Source of the DNA: Qipengyuania gaetbuli
Lineage (GTDB): Bacteria > Pseudomonadota > Alphaproteobacteria > Sphingomonadales > Sphingomonadaceae
Direction: 5' to 3'
Assembly (NCBI RefSeq): GCF_020171365.1
Contig: NZ_JAIUZO010000002.1
Coordinates: 496,001-560,000, forward strand
DNA length: 64,000 bases
Shown here in pieces: positions 33,158 to 41,478 of this stretch; positions within the stretch are counted from its first letter, which is position 1; every line of letters begins with the position of its first letter. Below the pieces are notes generated by a model that saw nothing but the letters and a program-made list of their open reading frames with translations, searched no databases and was not told the origin of the DNA. The position numbers were made by a program, and so were the translations under genes.

Positions 33158-34384
33158 ATGTCGCAGTCCATTGCAGCTACCAGCTTTGCGGTTCCCACAG
33201 GCCAGGACCAGCCCGACGTCACCATCGTCATGCCTTGCCTCAACGAAGTGGATTCGCTGCGCCATTGCATCGGCAACGCGCTCAAAGCACTGGCCCGCAT
33301 GCGGATCGAACTGGACCTTTCCGGCGAGATCGTGATCGCCGACAACGGGTCGACCGACGGCAGCCAGGCGCTTGCGACGGAGCTTGGCGCGCGCGTCGTG
33401 CCGGTCGCGGAGAAAGGTTACGGCGCTGCCCTGATCGGCGGGTGCCGGGGCGCCTGGGGTCGCTACATCGTGATGGGCGATTGCGACGGCAGCTACAATT
33501 TCACCGAAGGCGTCGCCATGGTGGCCGAGCTCGAGAAGGGTGCGGACGTGTGCATGGGCAACCGCTTTCGCGGCGGAATCGCACCTGGCGCCATGCCGTG
33601 GAAGAACCGCCACATCGGTAACCCTGCGCTTACCGGCATCCTCAACCTGTTCTTCCGCACCGGCATGGGCGATGCGCATTGCGGGCTGCGAGCGCTAACG
33701 AAAGATGCGTTCGATCGCCTCAAGCTGACCGGCAGCGGCATGGAATTCGCCAGCGAGATGGTCATCAAAGCATCACTGCTGGACCTTCGCATGGTCGAGG
33801 TCGCGGCGACGCTCAGCCCCGACCTTCGCGACCGCGAACCGCACCTTCGCCCGTGGCGCGACGGATGGCGTCACTTGCGCTATCTCTTCATGCTCAGCCC
33901 GACATGGGTCTTCGGAGTCCCTGGCCTTGCCGCTCTCGGCATGGGGATGACGATCCTCTTCACCGCCGCCCTCCACGCCCTAGGGCTCCTGTCGTGGGTG
34001 CCGTTTGGCGAAAGTTTCATCGCCGTGGGCGCGATGCTGACCCTGGTCGGCCATATCGCGACGATCATGGCGGTTGCCGCACATCTCCACGGGGTGCGCC
34101 AAGGGTATCGCAGGCCGCGACGCTGGCTTGAAGGCAATCGCTTCGCCACACTGGAAACATGTGCCATCGGCGGTATCTCAATGATCCTCGCCTCGCTCGT
34201 CGCGCTGGTGGCGGTGGGCTTCTATTGGGAAGCGTCGAGCTTTTCCGCCCTGCCCTCGATCCTGCCGGTGACGCTTGCCGGCCTGCTCGGTGCTCTGGGC
34301 CTGCAGACCCTTTTCGCAGGGTTCTTGCTGGCGGTGCTCGGCGGCAATGAGGCGCAGTTCTATCCGGCCCAACCGGAGGAGTAG
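33158..34384 (+). CDS. Membrane-associated GT2 glycosyltransferase (polyprenyl-phosphate sugar synthase-like)
   Basis: The 408-residue protein has a GT-A domain with TIVMPCLNEVDS at the N-terminus, IADNGSTDGSQ, and a metal-binding MGDCDGSYNF region. C-terminal to about residue 225 are four hydrophobic helices, a DPMS/ArnC-like layout that loads sugar onto polyprenyl phosphate at the inner membrane. The start at 33158 has AGGGGGT 5 nt upstream; an ATG five codons earlier has a poor site. It heads a cluster with a sulfotransferase and a flippase-like gene, so it probably starts a lipid-linked glycan. Confidence 0.82.
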   Translation: MSQSIAATSFAVPTGQDQPDVTIVMPCLNEVDSLRHCIGNALKALARMRIELDLSGEIVIADNGSTDGSQALATELGARVVPVAEKGYGAALIGGCRGAWGRYIVMGDCDGSYNFTEGVAMVAELEKGADVCMGNRFRGGIAPGAMPWKNRHIGNPALTGILNLFFRTGMGDAHCGLRALTKDAFDRLKLTGSGMEFASEMVIKASLLDLRMVEVAATLSPDLRDREPHLRPWRDGWRHLRYLFMLSPTWVFGVPGLAALGMGMTILFTAALHALGLLSWVPFGESFIAVGAMLTLVGHIATIMAVAAHLHGVRQGYRRPRRWLEGNRFATLETCAIGGISMILASLVALVAVGFYWEASSFSALPSILPVTLAGLLGALGLQTLFAGFLLAVLGGNEAQFYPAQPEE

Positions 34385-34396
34385 GGCGCACCCGCC

Positions 34397-35239
34397 ATGA
34401 CCGCCAGACTCGACTTCATCTATATCGGTACGCCAAAAGCGGGCTCGACCTGGATGTTCGAGGCGCTGCGGCATCATCCCGACGTGCAGCTTTTCCCGTC
34501 GAAGGCGTCGAAATTCTTCGAGACGGACGAGCCCGGCCCGATCGCGGATTACGAGGCCCAGCTCGCAAGCTTCGAGGGGACGGGCAAGATCGGCGAAATT
34601 TCGCACGATGCCTATCTCTATCCCCACAATGCCGAGCTACTGCGCCAGCATTTCCCCGATGTAAAAATCATCATCTGCCTGCGCGAACCGGGCGATTTCG
34701 CCCGCTCGCTCGTGCTGTGGCTGCGCGCCCACACGCGCGATTACGGCGACACGGCACAGCAGATGATGGACCACCCCAAGCTACGCAGCTGGATGAACTA
34801 CGCAGAAGGCCTTGCCCCGTTCTTCGAGGCCTTCCCGCGCGAGCAGATCAAGGTCCTCTTCTTCGAGGACTTCAAGGCCGATCCTGCGCAATTCTACCGC
34901 CATATCTGCACCCATATCGGCGTCAGCCACGAATGGGTACCGCAGTCGCTGACCGAAGTGGTCAACCCGGCCCGCGCGCCCCGTTTCGCGCTGTTCACCG
35001 AGACCGTCTACAAGGTCGGCGTCGTGACACGGGCACTTGGCCTTGGCGGACTGGTCGAGGCAGCCAAGCGCTGGAAGCTGCTCGAAGCGCTGCTCTACGC
35101 ACCCAGCAAGTCGGTCGACATCGGCCAGCACGAAGTCGCCCGCAGCGAGCGCGAGCGGGCGGCCGGCTGGCTCAACAAGCTTGAACAGCTCATCGACACC
35201 CGCGTGCCGGTCCGCTGGCGGGACAAGGTGACGCCGTGA
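34397..35239 (+). CDS. Sulfotransferase family protein
   Basis: A 280-residue cytosolic-type sulfotransferase using PAPS. The 5'-phosphosulfate loop TPKAGSTWMFEAL is at about residues 12-24 and the 3'-phosphate binding stretch CLREPGDFARS is at about 94-104. This pair defines the PAPS site. Substrate unknown; because it sits between a polyprenyl-type GT2 and a flippase-like gene, a sugar or lipid-linked glycan is likely (inference). It overlaps the next gene by 4 bp (GTGA). Confidence 0.87.
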   Translation: MTARLDFIYIGTPKAGSTWMFEALRHHPDVQLFPSKASKFFETDEPGPIADYEAQLASFEGTGKIGEISHDAYLYPHNAELLRQHFPDVKIIICLREPGDFARSLVLWLRAHTRDYGDTAQQMMDHPKLRSWMNYAEGLAPFFEAFPREQIKVLFFEDFKADPAQFYRHICTHIGVSHEWVPQSLTEVVNPARAPRFALFTETVYKVGVVTRALGLGGLVEAAKRWKLLEALLYAPSKSVDIGQHEVARSERERAAGWLNKLEQLIDTRVPVRWRDKVTP

Positions 35240-36210
35240 ACAACAGCCGCCGCAACCTGCTGGCAGCACTCTCGCTGGCTTTTGCCGCGGCGCTCCTTGT
35301 CGCGCTGTTCCGTTTCTCTGGACTTGCGCCTGCAGACCTTGTCGCGGCCCTGGGCGCCACCCCGGCAAGCGTGATTGCGGCGGTACTGGCCCTTACGCTG
35401 GCCAACCAGCTGGTGAGCGTTGCACGATGGCGCGTGCTCGACCGGTTCCTCGGGAGGAGCCCGACCATCGTGCCTTGGGGCCTCGCCACACGGGCGACGC
35501 TGCGCGGCGCGCTGGCGGGCCAGGTCCTTCCGCTCCAATTCTCGATGCCGCTTGCCCGCTGGGCCAGCGTGAGAAACGGACAAGCGGTCAACGCCACGCT
35601 CTACGAGCAATTGCTCGACCTCATCCTTCTGGTTTGCGCCGGCGCGGCGGCAATACTGCTGTTCGCGTGGGGGACCGGCATGGCTGCGTCGCTGGCCCTG
35701 TTCTGCGCCGCCGTATTCGGTTCCGTCGCCATCATGCCGTGGACGCTGCGCATTCTTGGCGCTGTCGTTGAAACGCTCCCCAGCTCCGCTTTGATAGAAC
35801 GCGCAGGACGGGCGCTTGCACGCGCGGCGAGTTTGCCCGCCCGCACGCTGTTCCTGCTCGGTTGGCTCTCTGCCCTACGGCTGGCCGTGCTGAGCCTGCG
35901 GACCGTCCTGGTAGTTGCAGCCTTCGCAGGCGGTATCGATGCAGCGCTGGTTGCAATCGGATATCCTGCAGTGGGCCTCGCGATGGGGTTGCCGTTCCTT
36001 CCCGCCGGCATGGGTGTGGCTGACTGGTCGTTGGCCGCGCTGGTGGTATTTGCAGGCGGGACTGCAGCAGCCGCAGCGACGGCCGCCCTCGCCTTGCGTG
36101 CCCTGACTTTTGCGTCGCTGGCGATACTCGTCGCGCTGTTCGAATTGGCAGCGTTGATCGAAAGCGATCGTCCGGCTGATAGCGCCGCGCCCCAGTTCGG
36201 CCGCCCCTAG
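35236..36210 (+). CDS. Flippase-like membrane protein (lysylphosphatidylglycerol synthase TM/UPF0104 type)
   Basis: A 324-residue protein with about eight to nine hydrophobic helices. It resembles the LPG_synthase_TM/UPF0104 family (AglD-like), whose members are thought to move lipid-linked intermediates. The conserved region LTLANQLVSVARWRVLDRFLG and the C-terminal GLPFLPAGMGVADWSLAALV are recognisable. GTG start overlaps the sulfotransferase stop. The stop overlaps the convergent methyltransferase gene by 4 bp. Confidence 0.77.
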   Translation: MNNSRRNLLAALSLAFAAALLVALFRFSGLAPADLVAALGATPASVIAAVLALTLANQLVSVARWRVLDRFLGRSPTIVPWGLATRATLRGALAGQVLPLQFSMPLARWASVRNGQAVNATLYEQLLDLILLVCAGAAAILLFAWGTGMAASLALFCAAVFGSVAIMPWTLRILGAVVETLPSSALIERAGRALARAASLPARTLFLLGWLSALRLAVLSLRTVLVVAAFAGGIDAALVAIGYPAVGLAMGLPFLPAGMGVADWSLAALVVFAGGTAAAAATAALALRALTFASLAILVALFELAALIESDRPADSAAPQFGRP

Positions 36211-36902
36211 GCTTTCGCTTTCGCCACCAGCAGCAAATTGCTGGGCCATCCGGCGAGACTGACGCTCTTCACATTCCAGACAAACCTTGCAGCAATGCCC
36301 GCCTCGGCCGCGGCCTTGCCCATGTCTCCCGCCGACATGAGATTGAGGTTCGCCTCCTGTGCGAAGAACTCCCGGCCCGTCCGCTCCATGAGCGAGCGGA
36401 ACAGCGGCCTTGGCAGCCAGTGGACCAGCGGCAGGACCGTGTGGAATTCGACCGGGAACCAGCGGTTCGGCGTGGTCAGGAAAAAGCCCTTGCGCGCAAC
36501 GCGGGCGCACTCTGCAATCATCCTCGCTTGCGATCCGGCAGCGCCGACATGCTCGATCACGGCCGAACTGTGGACGTAGTCGAAGGAAGCGTCACCGAAC
36601 GGCAGGTCTAGCGCATTGGCCTCCACGAATTTCATGCCGGGAAATTCGTCCTCCAGGAACGATGCGTCGTCCAGCCCTGCCGCAGTCACCCTCGCCTTGT
36701 GGGGATACCATTTCTCGAAATAGTTCGAACTCGGATAGCTTCGCTCGGCAGTGACGCCGATGTCGAGGATAGTATCGGCTTCGTCCGGCTGCATCTCTTC
36801 CACGAAGCGAGCGAACATGTTGCGCCGCTGGTACCCGGCGAGCCGCACGGGGAAGCTACCCGCGGCAGCGACGTTGTATTGTTCGTTTGGGTTCTTCGAC
36901 AT
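36207..36902 (-). CDS. Class I SAM-dependent methyltransferase
   Basis: The 231-residue protein has a Rossmann fold with motif I TILDIGVT at about residues 43-50, a VEANALDLPFGDASFDYV loop and the SAVIEHVG segment typical of Methyltransf_11. A long C-terminal half with FFLTTPNRWFPVEFHTVLP suggests a lipid- or glycan-type substrate. Its start overlaps the stop of the upstream GT-C-like gene by one base (TGATG). Substrate unknown. Confidence 0.82.
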   Translation of the reverse strand: MSKNPNEQYNVAAAGSFPVRLAGYQRRNMFARFVEEMQPDEADTILDIGVTAERSYPSSNYFEKWYPHKARVTAAGLDDASFLEDEFPGMKFVEANALDLPFGDASFDYVHSSAVIEHVGAAGSQARMIAECARVARKGFFLTTPNRWFPVEFHTVLPLVHWLPRPLFRSLMERTGREFFAQEANLNLMSAGDMGKAAAEAGIAARFVWNVKSVSLAGWPSNLLLVAKAKA

Positions 36903-38602
36903 CAGTCTTCCGCCTGGTCCGTGCCCTCGGGGGCGCAGGCATTCTGCGCATTATCGCCATCGCCCCGATAGCCGATCGAAGGCAGGCCTGCAGCCTCCGC
37001 ATCCGCGCTTCCGAATGTTGCCACGCGGAAGCGCGAACAGAGGTCTGCCACTTGTGCGTCGGTCAAGGCAGCGTGCGCCATCCTGACCGGACCGGGCCGG
37101 TCTTCAGGCAGATTGCGCACCAGGTCGTCCGCAAACAGGTGGTCAGGGGCATCGACGATAACCACCTCTGCATCCACTTTGGCAATCGCGCGATCCGCCT
37201 GCTGCCAAGGCTGTGCGAAATCGTGCGCCTGCACGTAACGATAGGGTATCAGGGCAAGCGCAATCAGCGCGGCCGCTGCAAAGCTCGCCCGGGTAGCGCG
37301 CGATTCCGACATACGCAGCCGCGACCAGCCGAGCGCCGCCAGCAATATGACGTTGCCGAGTACATGATGCAGGTAGCGATAGCCCCAGCCATGCCCCTGA
37401 TAGGGAATGACCACGGCCATGAAGGCAAGCGTCGCCAGCGCGCTCAGCAGACAGCCGCGCCAAAAACCCTTTAGCTTCCAAGCCACCGGCACGGCCAGCG
37501 CGAACAGGGGCAGGAGCAGCGGGTTCTGCCACAGTTGGAACCGGAGCAGGTTCAAGCCCATGGTCCCGATCGCGGTCAAATCATTGCGGGTAAGGAGTAC
37601 TATGACCTTCTCCGTCAATGACGGGTTGGAAGCACTGCCAGCGACGGGAGGCACTGAACCGACAAGCTTGTAGGCAATGCTGTTCCAAGAAACCCAAAAG
37701 GCGACCGCCACGAGCACGATCACCCCTTGGCCCACGGCAACACCGCGCCGTCCGGACAGGAAAAGCTCAAGAATGAAAAAGGCCGCGAAGACGGGGAAGA
37801 AGGCGAACTGGTGTAAGCCCACGGCGAGAAAGGCGACCAGGCCGGCGGCGATTTGTACCGCAGGGCCCTTGCGGAAGACCAGTGCCAACCAGGCAAGGTT
37901 GACGAAGAGATGTGCCGACATGGCGAAGCTCGTCATGCCGGTAATGACCCATTGGGCCGAGGTTGCCGCCAGCACCGGGCAGATAATGGGCGCGGTCTTG
38001 GCCTCGGGCAGGTGCTGGCGCACGACCTGCACCAGCAGGGCGGCCGCACCCGCTGCGAATAGTGGGCTCGCCAGTGGACCGAGCAGTCCCTGGAACAGCG
38101 CATTCACGGGAAGATAGGTCGAGGCCCAATACAGCCCGTCTCCGCTGATCCGCGCGAAGATCGGGTGCATGGCCCCCGCATAGTCGCGCAAGTCCGCCGG
38201 GATCTCGGCCATCGCCCTGCCCGATGCCAGTGCATAGCCATCGGCCCGCGCCCAGTATTCGTCCATGGAGAGCGGATAGGATCCGAGAATTCCGAGCGCC
38301 CCGAGAAGTGCGAGCGTGAAGATGAACAGGACCGGTGCCCAGACAGGCAAGAGCTTCATCCTGCCGAATAGTGTATCCATGCCGGCCACCAAGCCGTTGG
38401 GCACCCGCGCCACCCTTACGATGAGGAACAGCGCCGTGACCATCGCAAGCACAGGGAAATCCTGCGAACGGAAGAACGTGACAGGCAGGTACTGGAATTC
38501 GCCCAGCGCGACATTGGTGAAGGCGAGCCCTGCAAAAAGCAGCAGCAAGGCGGCGTAGATCGTGCCAGCGCGCGAAATATCCGCCGTGCGGCCCATCGCC
38601 AT
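36902..38602 (-). CDS. Polytopic membrane protein, probably GT-C-fold glycosyltransferase-like
   Basis: A 566-residue protein with about ten to twelve hydrophobic helices. The first periplasmic loop has SYPLSMDEYWARADGY, an acidic pair in a position like the D/E motif of GT-C enzymes. A soluble C-terminal portion of about 100 residues ends the protein. I do not recognise a specific family. I chose the start at 38602, with AAGGGG five bases upstream; a second ATG follows two codons on. Coupled to the methyltransferase. Function in glycan transfer is inferred from fold pattern and neighbours. Confidence 0.62.
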   Translation of the reverse strand: MAMGRTADISRAGTIYAALLLLFAGLAFTNVALGEFQYLPVTFFRSQDFPVLAMVTALFLIVRVARVPNGLVAGMDTLFGRMKLLPVWAPVLFIFTLALLGALGILGSYPLSMDEYWARADGYALASGRAMAEIPADLRDYAGAMHPIFARISGDGLYWASTYLPVNALFQGLLGPLASPLFAAGAAALLVQVVRQHLPEAKTAPIICPVLAATSAQWVITGMTSFAMSAHLFVNLAWLALVFRKGPAVQIAAGLVAFLAVGLHQFAFFPVFAAFFILELFLSGRRGVAVGQGVIVLVAVAFWVSWNSIAYKLVGSVPPVAGSASNPSLTEKVIVLLTRNDLTAIGTMGLNLLRFQLWQNPLLLPLFALAVPVAWKLKGFWRGCLLSALATLAFMAVVIPYQGHGWGYRYLHHVLGNVILLAALGWSRLRMSESRATRASFAAAALIALALIPYRYVQAHDFAQPWQQADRAIAKVDAEVVIVDAPDHLFADDLVRNLPEDRPGPVRMAHAALTDAQVADLCSRFRVATFGSADAEAAGLPSIGYRGDGDNAQNACAPEGTDQAED

Positions 38603-38804
38603 TTTTCCCCTTACGCCCCGAAACTGCACGGATTCCTAGGGATTCCGGCAATGCCCCGCAAGCCGATTATCGGGCATCGCAAGGGCCCGAAATTAGGAAA
38701 AAATCAAGGTTTCCAAATTATTCACCAAGCATGCAAAGGCGTGATTTGCCACTTTTCCGGCAGGTTGCGCACGTCACTTCGACTATGAGCCGCGGGGGTT
38801 TGGC

Positions 38805-40328
38805 ATGAGTGCATTCGGACGCAAGAACGGGCCGGCAGCTATGGGTTCCGGCGCACGTCCGCAGTTCGGCGTCGCGCGTCCCATGCGCGGCGGCGCGCCT
38901 GCTCCGTCGGGGGACGACAAGATCGAAGGCGGCGAACAGTTTCCGCCGCTGCCGGAAGACGCCCCTGCCCCCGGCGCGGGCGGCAAGGGTTCGAACAGCG
39001 ACGCGATGGCCCGCCTTTCGGAACGCATGAATGCGGACCATTCAGGTAATAGCGAAGTCGGCGGTTTCGAAGCGAGCGTCCACAAGATCAAGGAACAGGT
39101 GCTTCCGCGCCTGCTCGAGCGCGTCGACCCGGAAGCAGCCGCGACCCTGTCCAAGGACGAGCTGTCGGAGGAATTCCGCCCGATCATCATGGAAGTGCTG
39201 GCCGAACTGAAGGTCACGCTCAATCGCCGCGAACAGTTCGCGCTCGAGAAGGTGCTGGTCGACGAATTGCTCGGCTTCGGTCCGCTCGAAGAACTGCTGA
39301 ACGATCCGGACGTGTCCGATATCATGGTCAACGGCCCCGACCAAACCTACATCGAAAAGAAGGGCAAGCTCGTGCTCGCCCCGATCCGTTTCCGCGACGA
39401 GGGTCACCTGTTCCAGATCGCCCAGCGCATCGTGAACCAGGTTGGCCGCCGCGTCGACCAGACCACGCCGCTCGCCGACGCCCGTCTCAAGGACGGCAGC
39501 CGTGTGAACGTCATCGTCCCGCCGCTTTCGCTGCGCGGCACCGCCATCTCGATCCGTAAGTTCTCCGAGAAACCGATTACCATCGACATGCTCAAGGACT
39601 TCGGTTCGATGAGCGAGAAGATGGCAACCGCACTCAAGATTGCCGGCGCCTGCCGCATGAACATCGTCATTTCGGGCGGTACGGGTTCGGGTAAGACGAC
39701 CATGCTCAACGCCCTGTCGAAAATGATTGATCCGGGCGAGCGCGTTCTCACCATCGAGGACGCGGCCGAACTTCGCCTGCAGCAGCCGCACTGGCTGCCG
39801 CTGGAAACGCGTCCGCCGAACCTTGAAGGCCAGGGCGCCATTACCATCGGCGACCTCGTGAAGAACGCCCTGCGTATGCGTCCTGACCGCATCATCCTGG
39901 GCGAAATCCGCGGCGCGGAATGTTTCGACCTCCTCGCCGCCATGAACACCGGCCACGACGGTTCGATGTGTACGCTTCACGCCAACAGCCCGCGCGAATG
40001 CCTCGGCCGTATGGAAAACATGATCCTGATGGGCGACATCAAGATCCCGAAGGAAGCCATTTCGCGCCAGATCGCGGAATCCGTCGACCTGATCGTGCAG
40101 GTGAAGCGCCTTCGCGACGGTTCGCGCCGCACCACCAACATCACCGAGGTGATCGGGATGGAAGGCGACGTGATCGTGACGCAGGAGCTGTTCAAGTTCG
40201 AGTACCTGGACGAAAGCGAGGACGGCAAGATCCTCGGCGAGTTCCGCAGCTCGGGCCTGCGCCCTTACACGCTTGAAAAGGCGCGCCAGTTCGGCTTCGA
40301 CCAGGCCTATCTGGAAGCCTGCCTCTAA
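38805..40328 (+). CDS. cpaF: CpaF/TadA-type secretion ATPase, solitary
   Basis: The 507-residue hexameric ATPase drives tad/Flp pilus assembly in Caulobacter and relatives. A roughly 85-residue low-complexity N-terminus precedes the CpaF core. Motifs: GGTGSGKTTMLNAL (Walker A, about residue 290), the Asp box TIEDAAELRLQQPH, GEIRGAECFDLLAAMNTGHDGS (Walker B and His box) and CTLHANSPRE. The tad genes that normally surround it (cpaC, cpaE, tadB, tadC, flp) are absent in this window. Its start is 202 bp from the divergent membrane gene. Confidence 0.95.
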   Translation: MSAFGRKNGPAAMGSGARPQFGVARPMRGGAPAPSGDDKIEGGEQFPPLPEDAPAPGAGGKGSNSDAMARLSERMNADHSGNSEVGGFEASVHKIKEQVLPRLLERVDPEAAATLSKDELSEEFRPIIMEVLAELKVTLNRREQFALEKVLVDELLGFGPLEELLNDPDVSDIMVNGPDQTYIEKKGKLVLAPIRFRDEGHLFQIAQRIVNQVGRRVDQTTPLADARLKDGSRVNVIVPPLSLRGTAISIRKFSEKPITIDMLKDFGSMSEKMATALKIAGACRMNIVISGGTGSGKTTMLNALSKMIDPGERVLTIEDAAELRLQQPHWLPLETRPPNLEGQGAITIGDLVKNALRMRPDRIILGEIRGAECFDLLAAMNTGHDGSMCTLHANSPRECLGRMENMILMGDIKIPKEAISRQIAESVDLIVQVKRLRDGSRRTTNITEVIGMEGDVIVTQELFKFEYLDESEDGKILGEFRSSGLRPYTLEKARQFGFDQAYLEACL

Positions 40329-40338
40329 ACCAGCGGGC

Positions 40339-40563
40339 CTATCCCCGGATCACTCCGGGGATGGATACCACCAGCAGCGCCCCGCCCAGCACGGCGAAGG
40401 TCAGGAACAGCCCGGTCCACGGCATCCAGCCGACCCGGTCGATGCTGGTGCGTTTCATGCGCCTGCGCTCCATCGCCAGCGCGGCCAGCGCAACGACCAG
40501 CGAGGCAGCGCCCCAAAGCGCGACGATTTCGGCTTCGCTTGCGAAGGTCAGGAAAGCTTTCAT
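40339..40563 (-). CDS. Small two-helix membrane protein
   Basis: 74 residues with two hydrophobic helices separated by a basic loop (ERRRMKRTSIDRVGWMPW). Resembles small conserved proteins of Sphingomonadales with the same V-G-x-M/V-P-W motif that I recall from memory. The start at 40563 follows the ATG in front of KAFLTF. Function unknown. Its 3' end carries a 9-bp hairpin (40341-40362). Confidence 0.6.
   Translation of the reverse strand: MKAFLTFASEAEIVALWGAASLVVALAALAMERRRMKRTSIDRVGWMPWTGLFLTFAVLGGALLVVSIPGVIRG
40341..40362. terminator. Hairpin at convergent cpaF/small-membrane-protein junction
   Basis: A perfect 9-bp stem (40341-40349 with 40354-40362) with a TCAC loop lies 13 bp beyond the cpaF stop. 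No T-tract follows, so termination is uncertain. Confidence 0.4.
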
Positions 40564-40679
40564 GGCGCGCATATGGGCGCGGTTCACCGCCTAGCCAAGG
40601 CGCTTGGTGGGAACCCGTTTGCCCAGTAGGGGTTTTGTTACCATTGCGCGGCCAACATGCCCTCGGGAAGGATGACACT

Positions 40680-40808
40680 ATGATCAAGAAACTGCTTCTG
40701 GCTTTCGGCATCACCGCGATGTCGCTCACGGCATCGGCCTGCAACACTGTGCGCGGCGTCGGTGCGGACCTCGAATCGGCTGCAAACGCCGTCGATGACG
40801 AAACCTGA
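40680..40808 (+). CDS. Entericidin EcnA/B-family small lipoprotein
   Basis: The 42-residue product has a hydrophobic signal sequence and a lipobox-type end TASAC at residues 17-21. It is followed by NTVRGVGADLESAAN, the usual entericidin pattern. Entericidins are small cell-envelope lipoproteins with antidote or lysis roles in E. coli; the function here is unknown. An AAGGA ribosome site precedes the ATG. A strong terminator follows 25 bp after the stop. Confidence 0.85.
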   Translation: MIKKLLLAFGITAMSLTASACNTVRGVGADLESAANAVDDET

Positions 40809-40833
40809 TTTCTCGCTCTGAAAGAGCAAATGG

Positions 40834-40859
40834 AGGCCCGCCAGATGGCGGGCCTTTTT
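40834..40859 (+). terminator. Rho-independent terminator of entericidin gene
   Basis: A 9-bp stem (40834-40842 with 40847-40855), AGAT loop, then T residues through 40859. The downstream T-tract overlaps the stop codon of the convergent DUF938 gene. Confidence 0.93.
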
Positions 40860-41478
40860 ATTGCCTGCGGTAGACAAGCGTCAGGTTGTTGGCCGGCATT
40901 TCGTGACGTGCGGTCCGTTGCAGACCGTTCGACCGGGCCAATGCATCAAGCGCCTCGACTTCTCTCAGGCCCCAGGCGGGATTGCGCGCCTTGAGATCGG
41001 CATCGAAGGCGAGGTTCGACGGGGCGGTTTCGACACCTTCCTCGACGAATGGGCCGTAGAGGATGAGCGGCTGTTCCTTCGAAAGCAGCCGCCCTGCCCC
41101 CGCAAACAGACCTTCGGTTGCCGCGTAGGGGCTGATGTGGACCATGTTGACGCACAGGATGCAGTCGGCAACCGCAAGGGGCCAATGGGAAACCGTGGCA
41201 TCAATTGCGATCGCCGGGCGAATGTTTCCCGCCCTCGCTTCACGCGACCATGCGTCGATCGAGGCGAGCGCATCGGTGTCGACATCGCTGGGCTGCCATT
41301 CGAGCGCAGGAAAGCGCCGCGCCATGAACACGGCATGCTCGCCCGAGCCGCTGGCGATTTCCAGCACCACGCCGGCTTGCGGCAGTTCGCGCGCGAGCAC
41401 ATCGGCGAGCGGTGCCGAATTGCGCGCGGCGGCAGGCGCGTGGCGTTTCAGTTGACCTGCCGCTCGCGCCCTTCCCAA
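40858..41478 (-). CDS. DUF938 SAM-dependent methyltransferase
   Basis: Up to 206 residues with the DUF938 signature: KRHAPAAARNSAPL near the N-terminus, VLEIASGSGEHAVF (SAM motif I), WQPSDVD, and VNMVHISPYAAT. Reported as a TTG start at 41478, but family members start at the KRHAPA segment. A CTG at 41451, overlapping the stop of the ligase gene as CTGA, is an alternative start giving 197 residues. Function unknown; coupling to the acyl-CoA ligase is evident from the overlap. Confidence 0.8.
   Translation of the reverse strand: MGRARAAGQLKRHAPAAARNSAPLADVLARELPQAGVVLEIASGSGEHAVFMARRFPALEWQPSDVDTDALASIDAWSREARAGNIRPAIAIDATVSHWPLAVADCILCVNMVHISPYAATEGLFAGAGRLLSKEQPLILYGPFVEEGVETAPSNLAFDADLKARNPAWGLREVEALDALARSNGLQRTARHEMPANNLTLVYRRQ

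Noticed and set aside
32978..33679. Long minus-strand ORF opposite the GT2 gene
   Set aside because: It mirrors the GT2 coding strand, has His/Arg-rich shadow composition and no recognisable domain.
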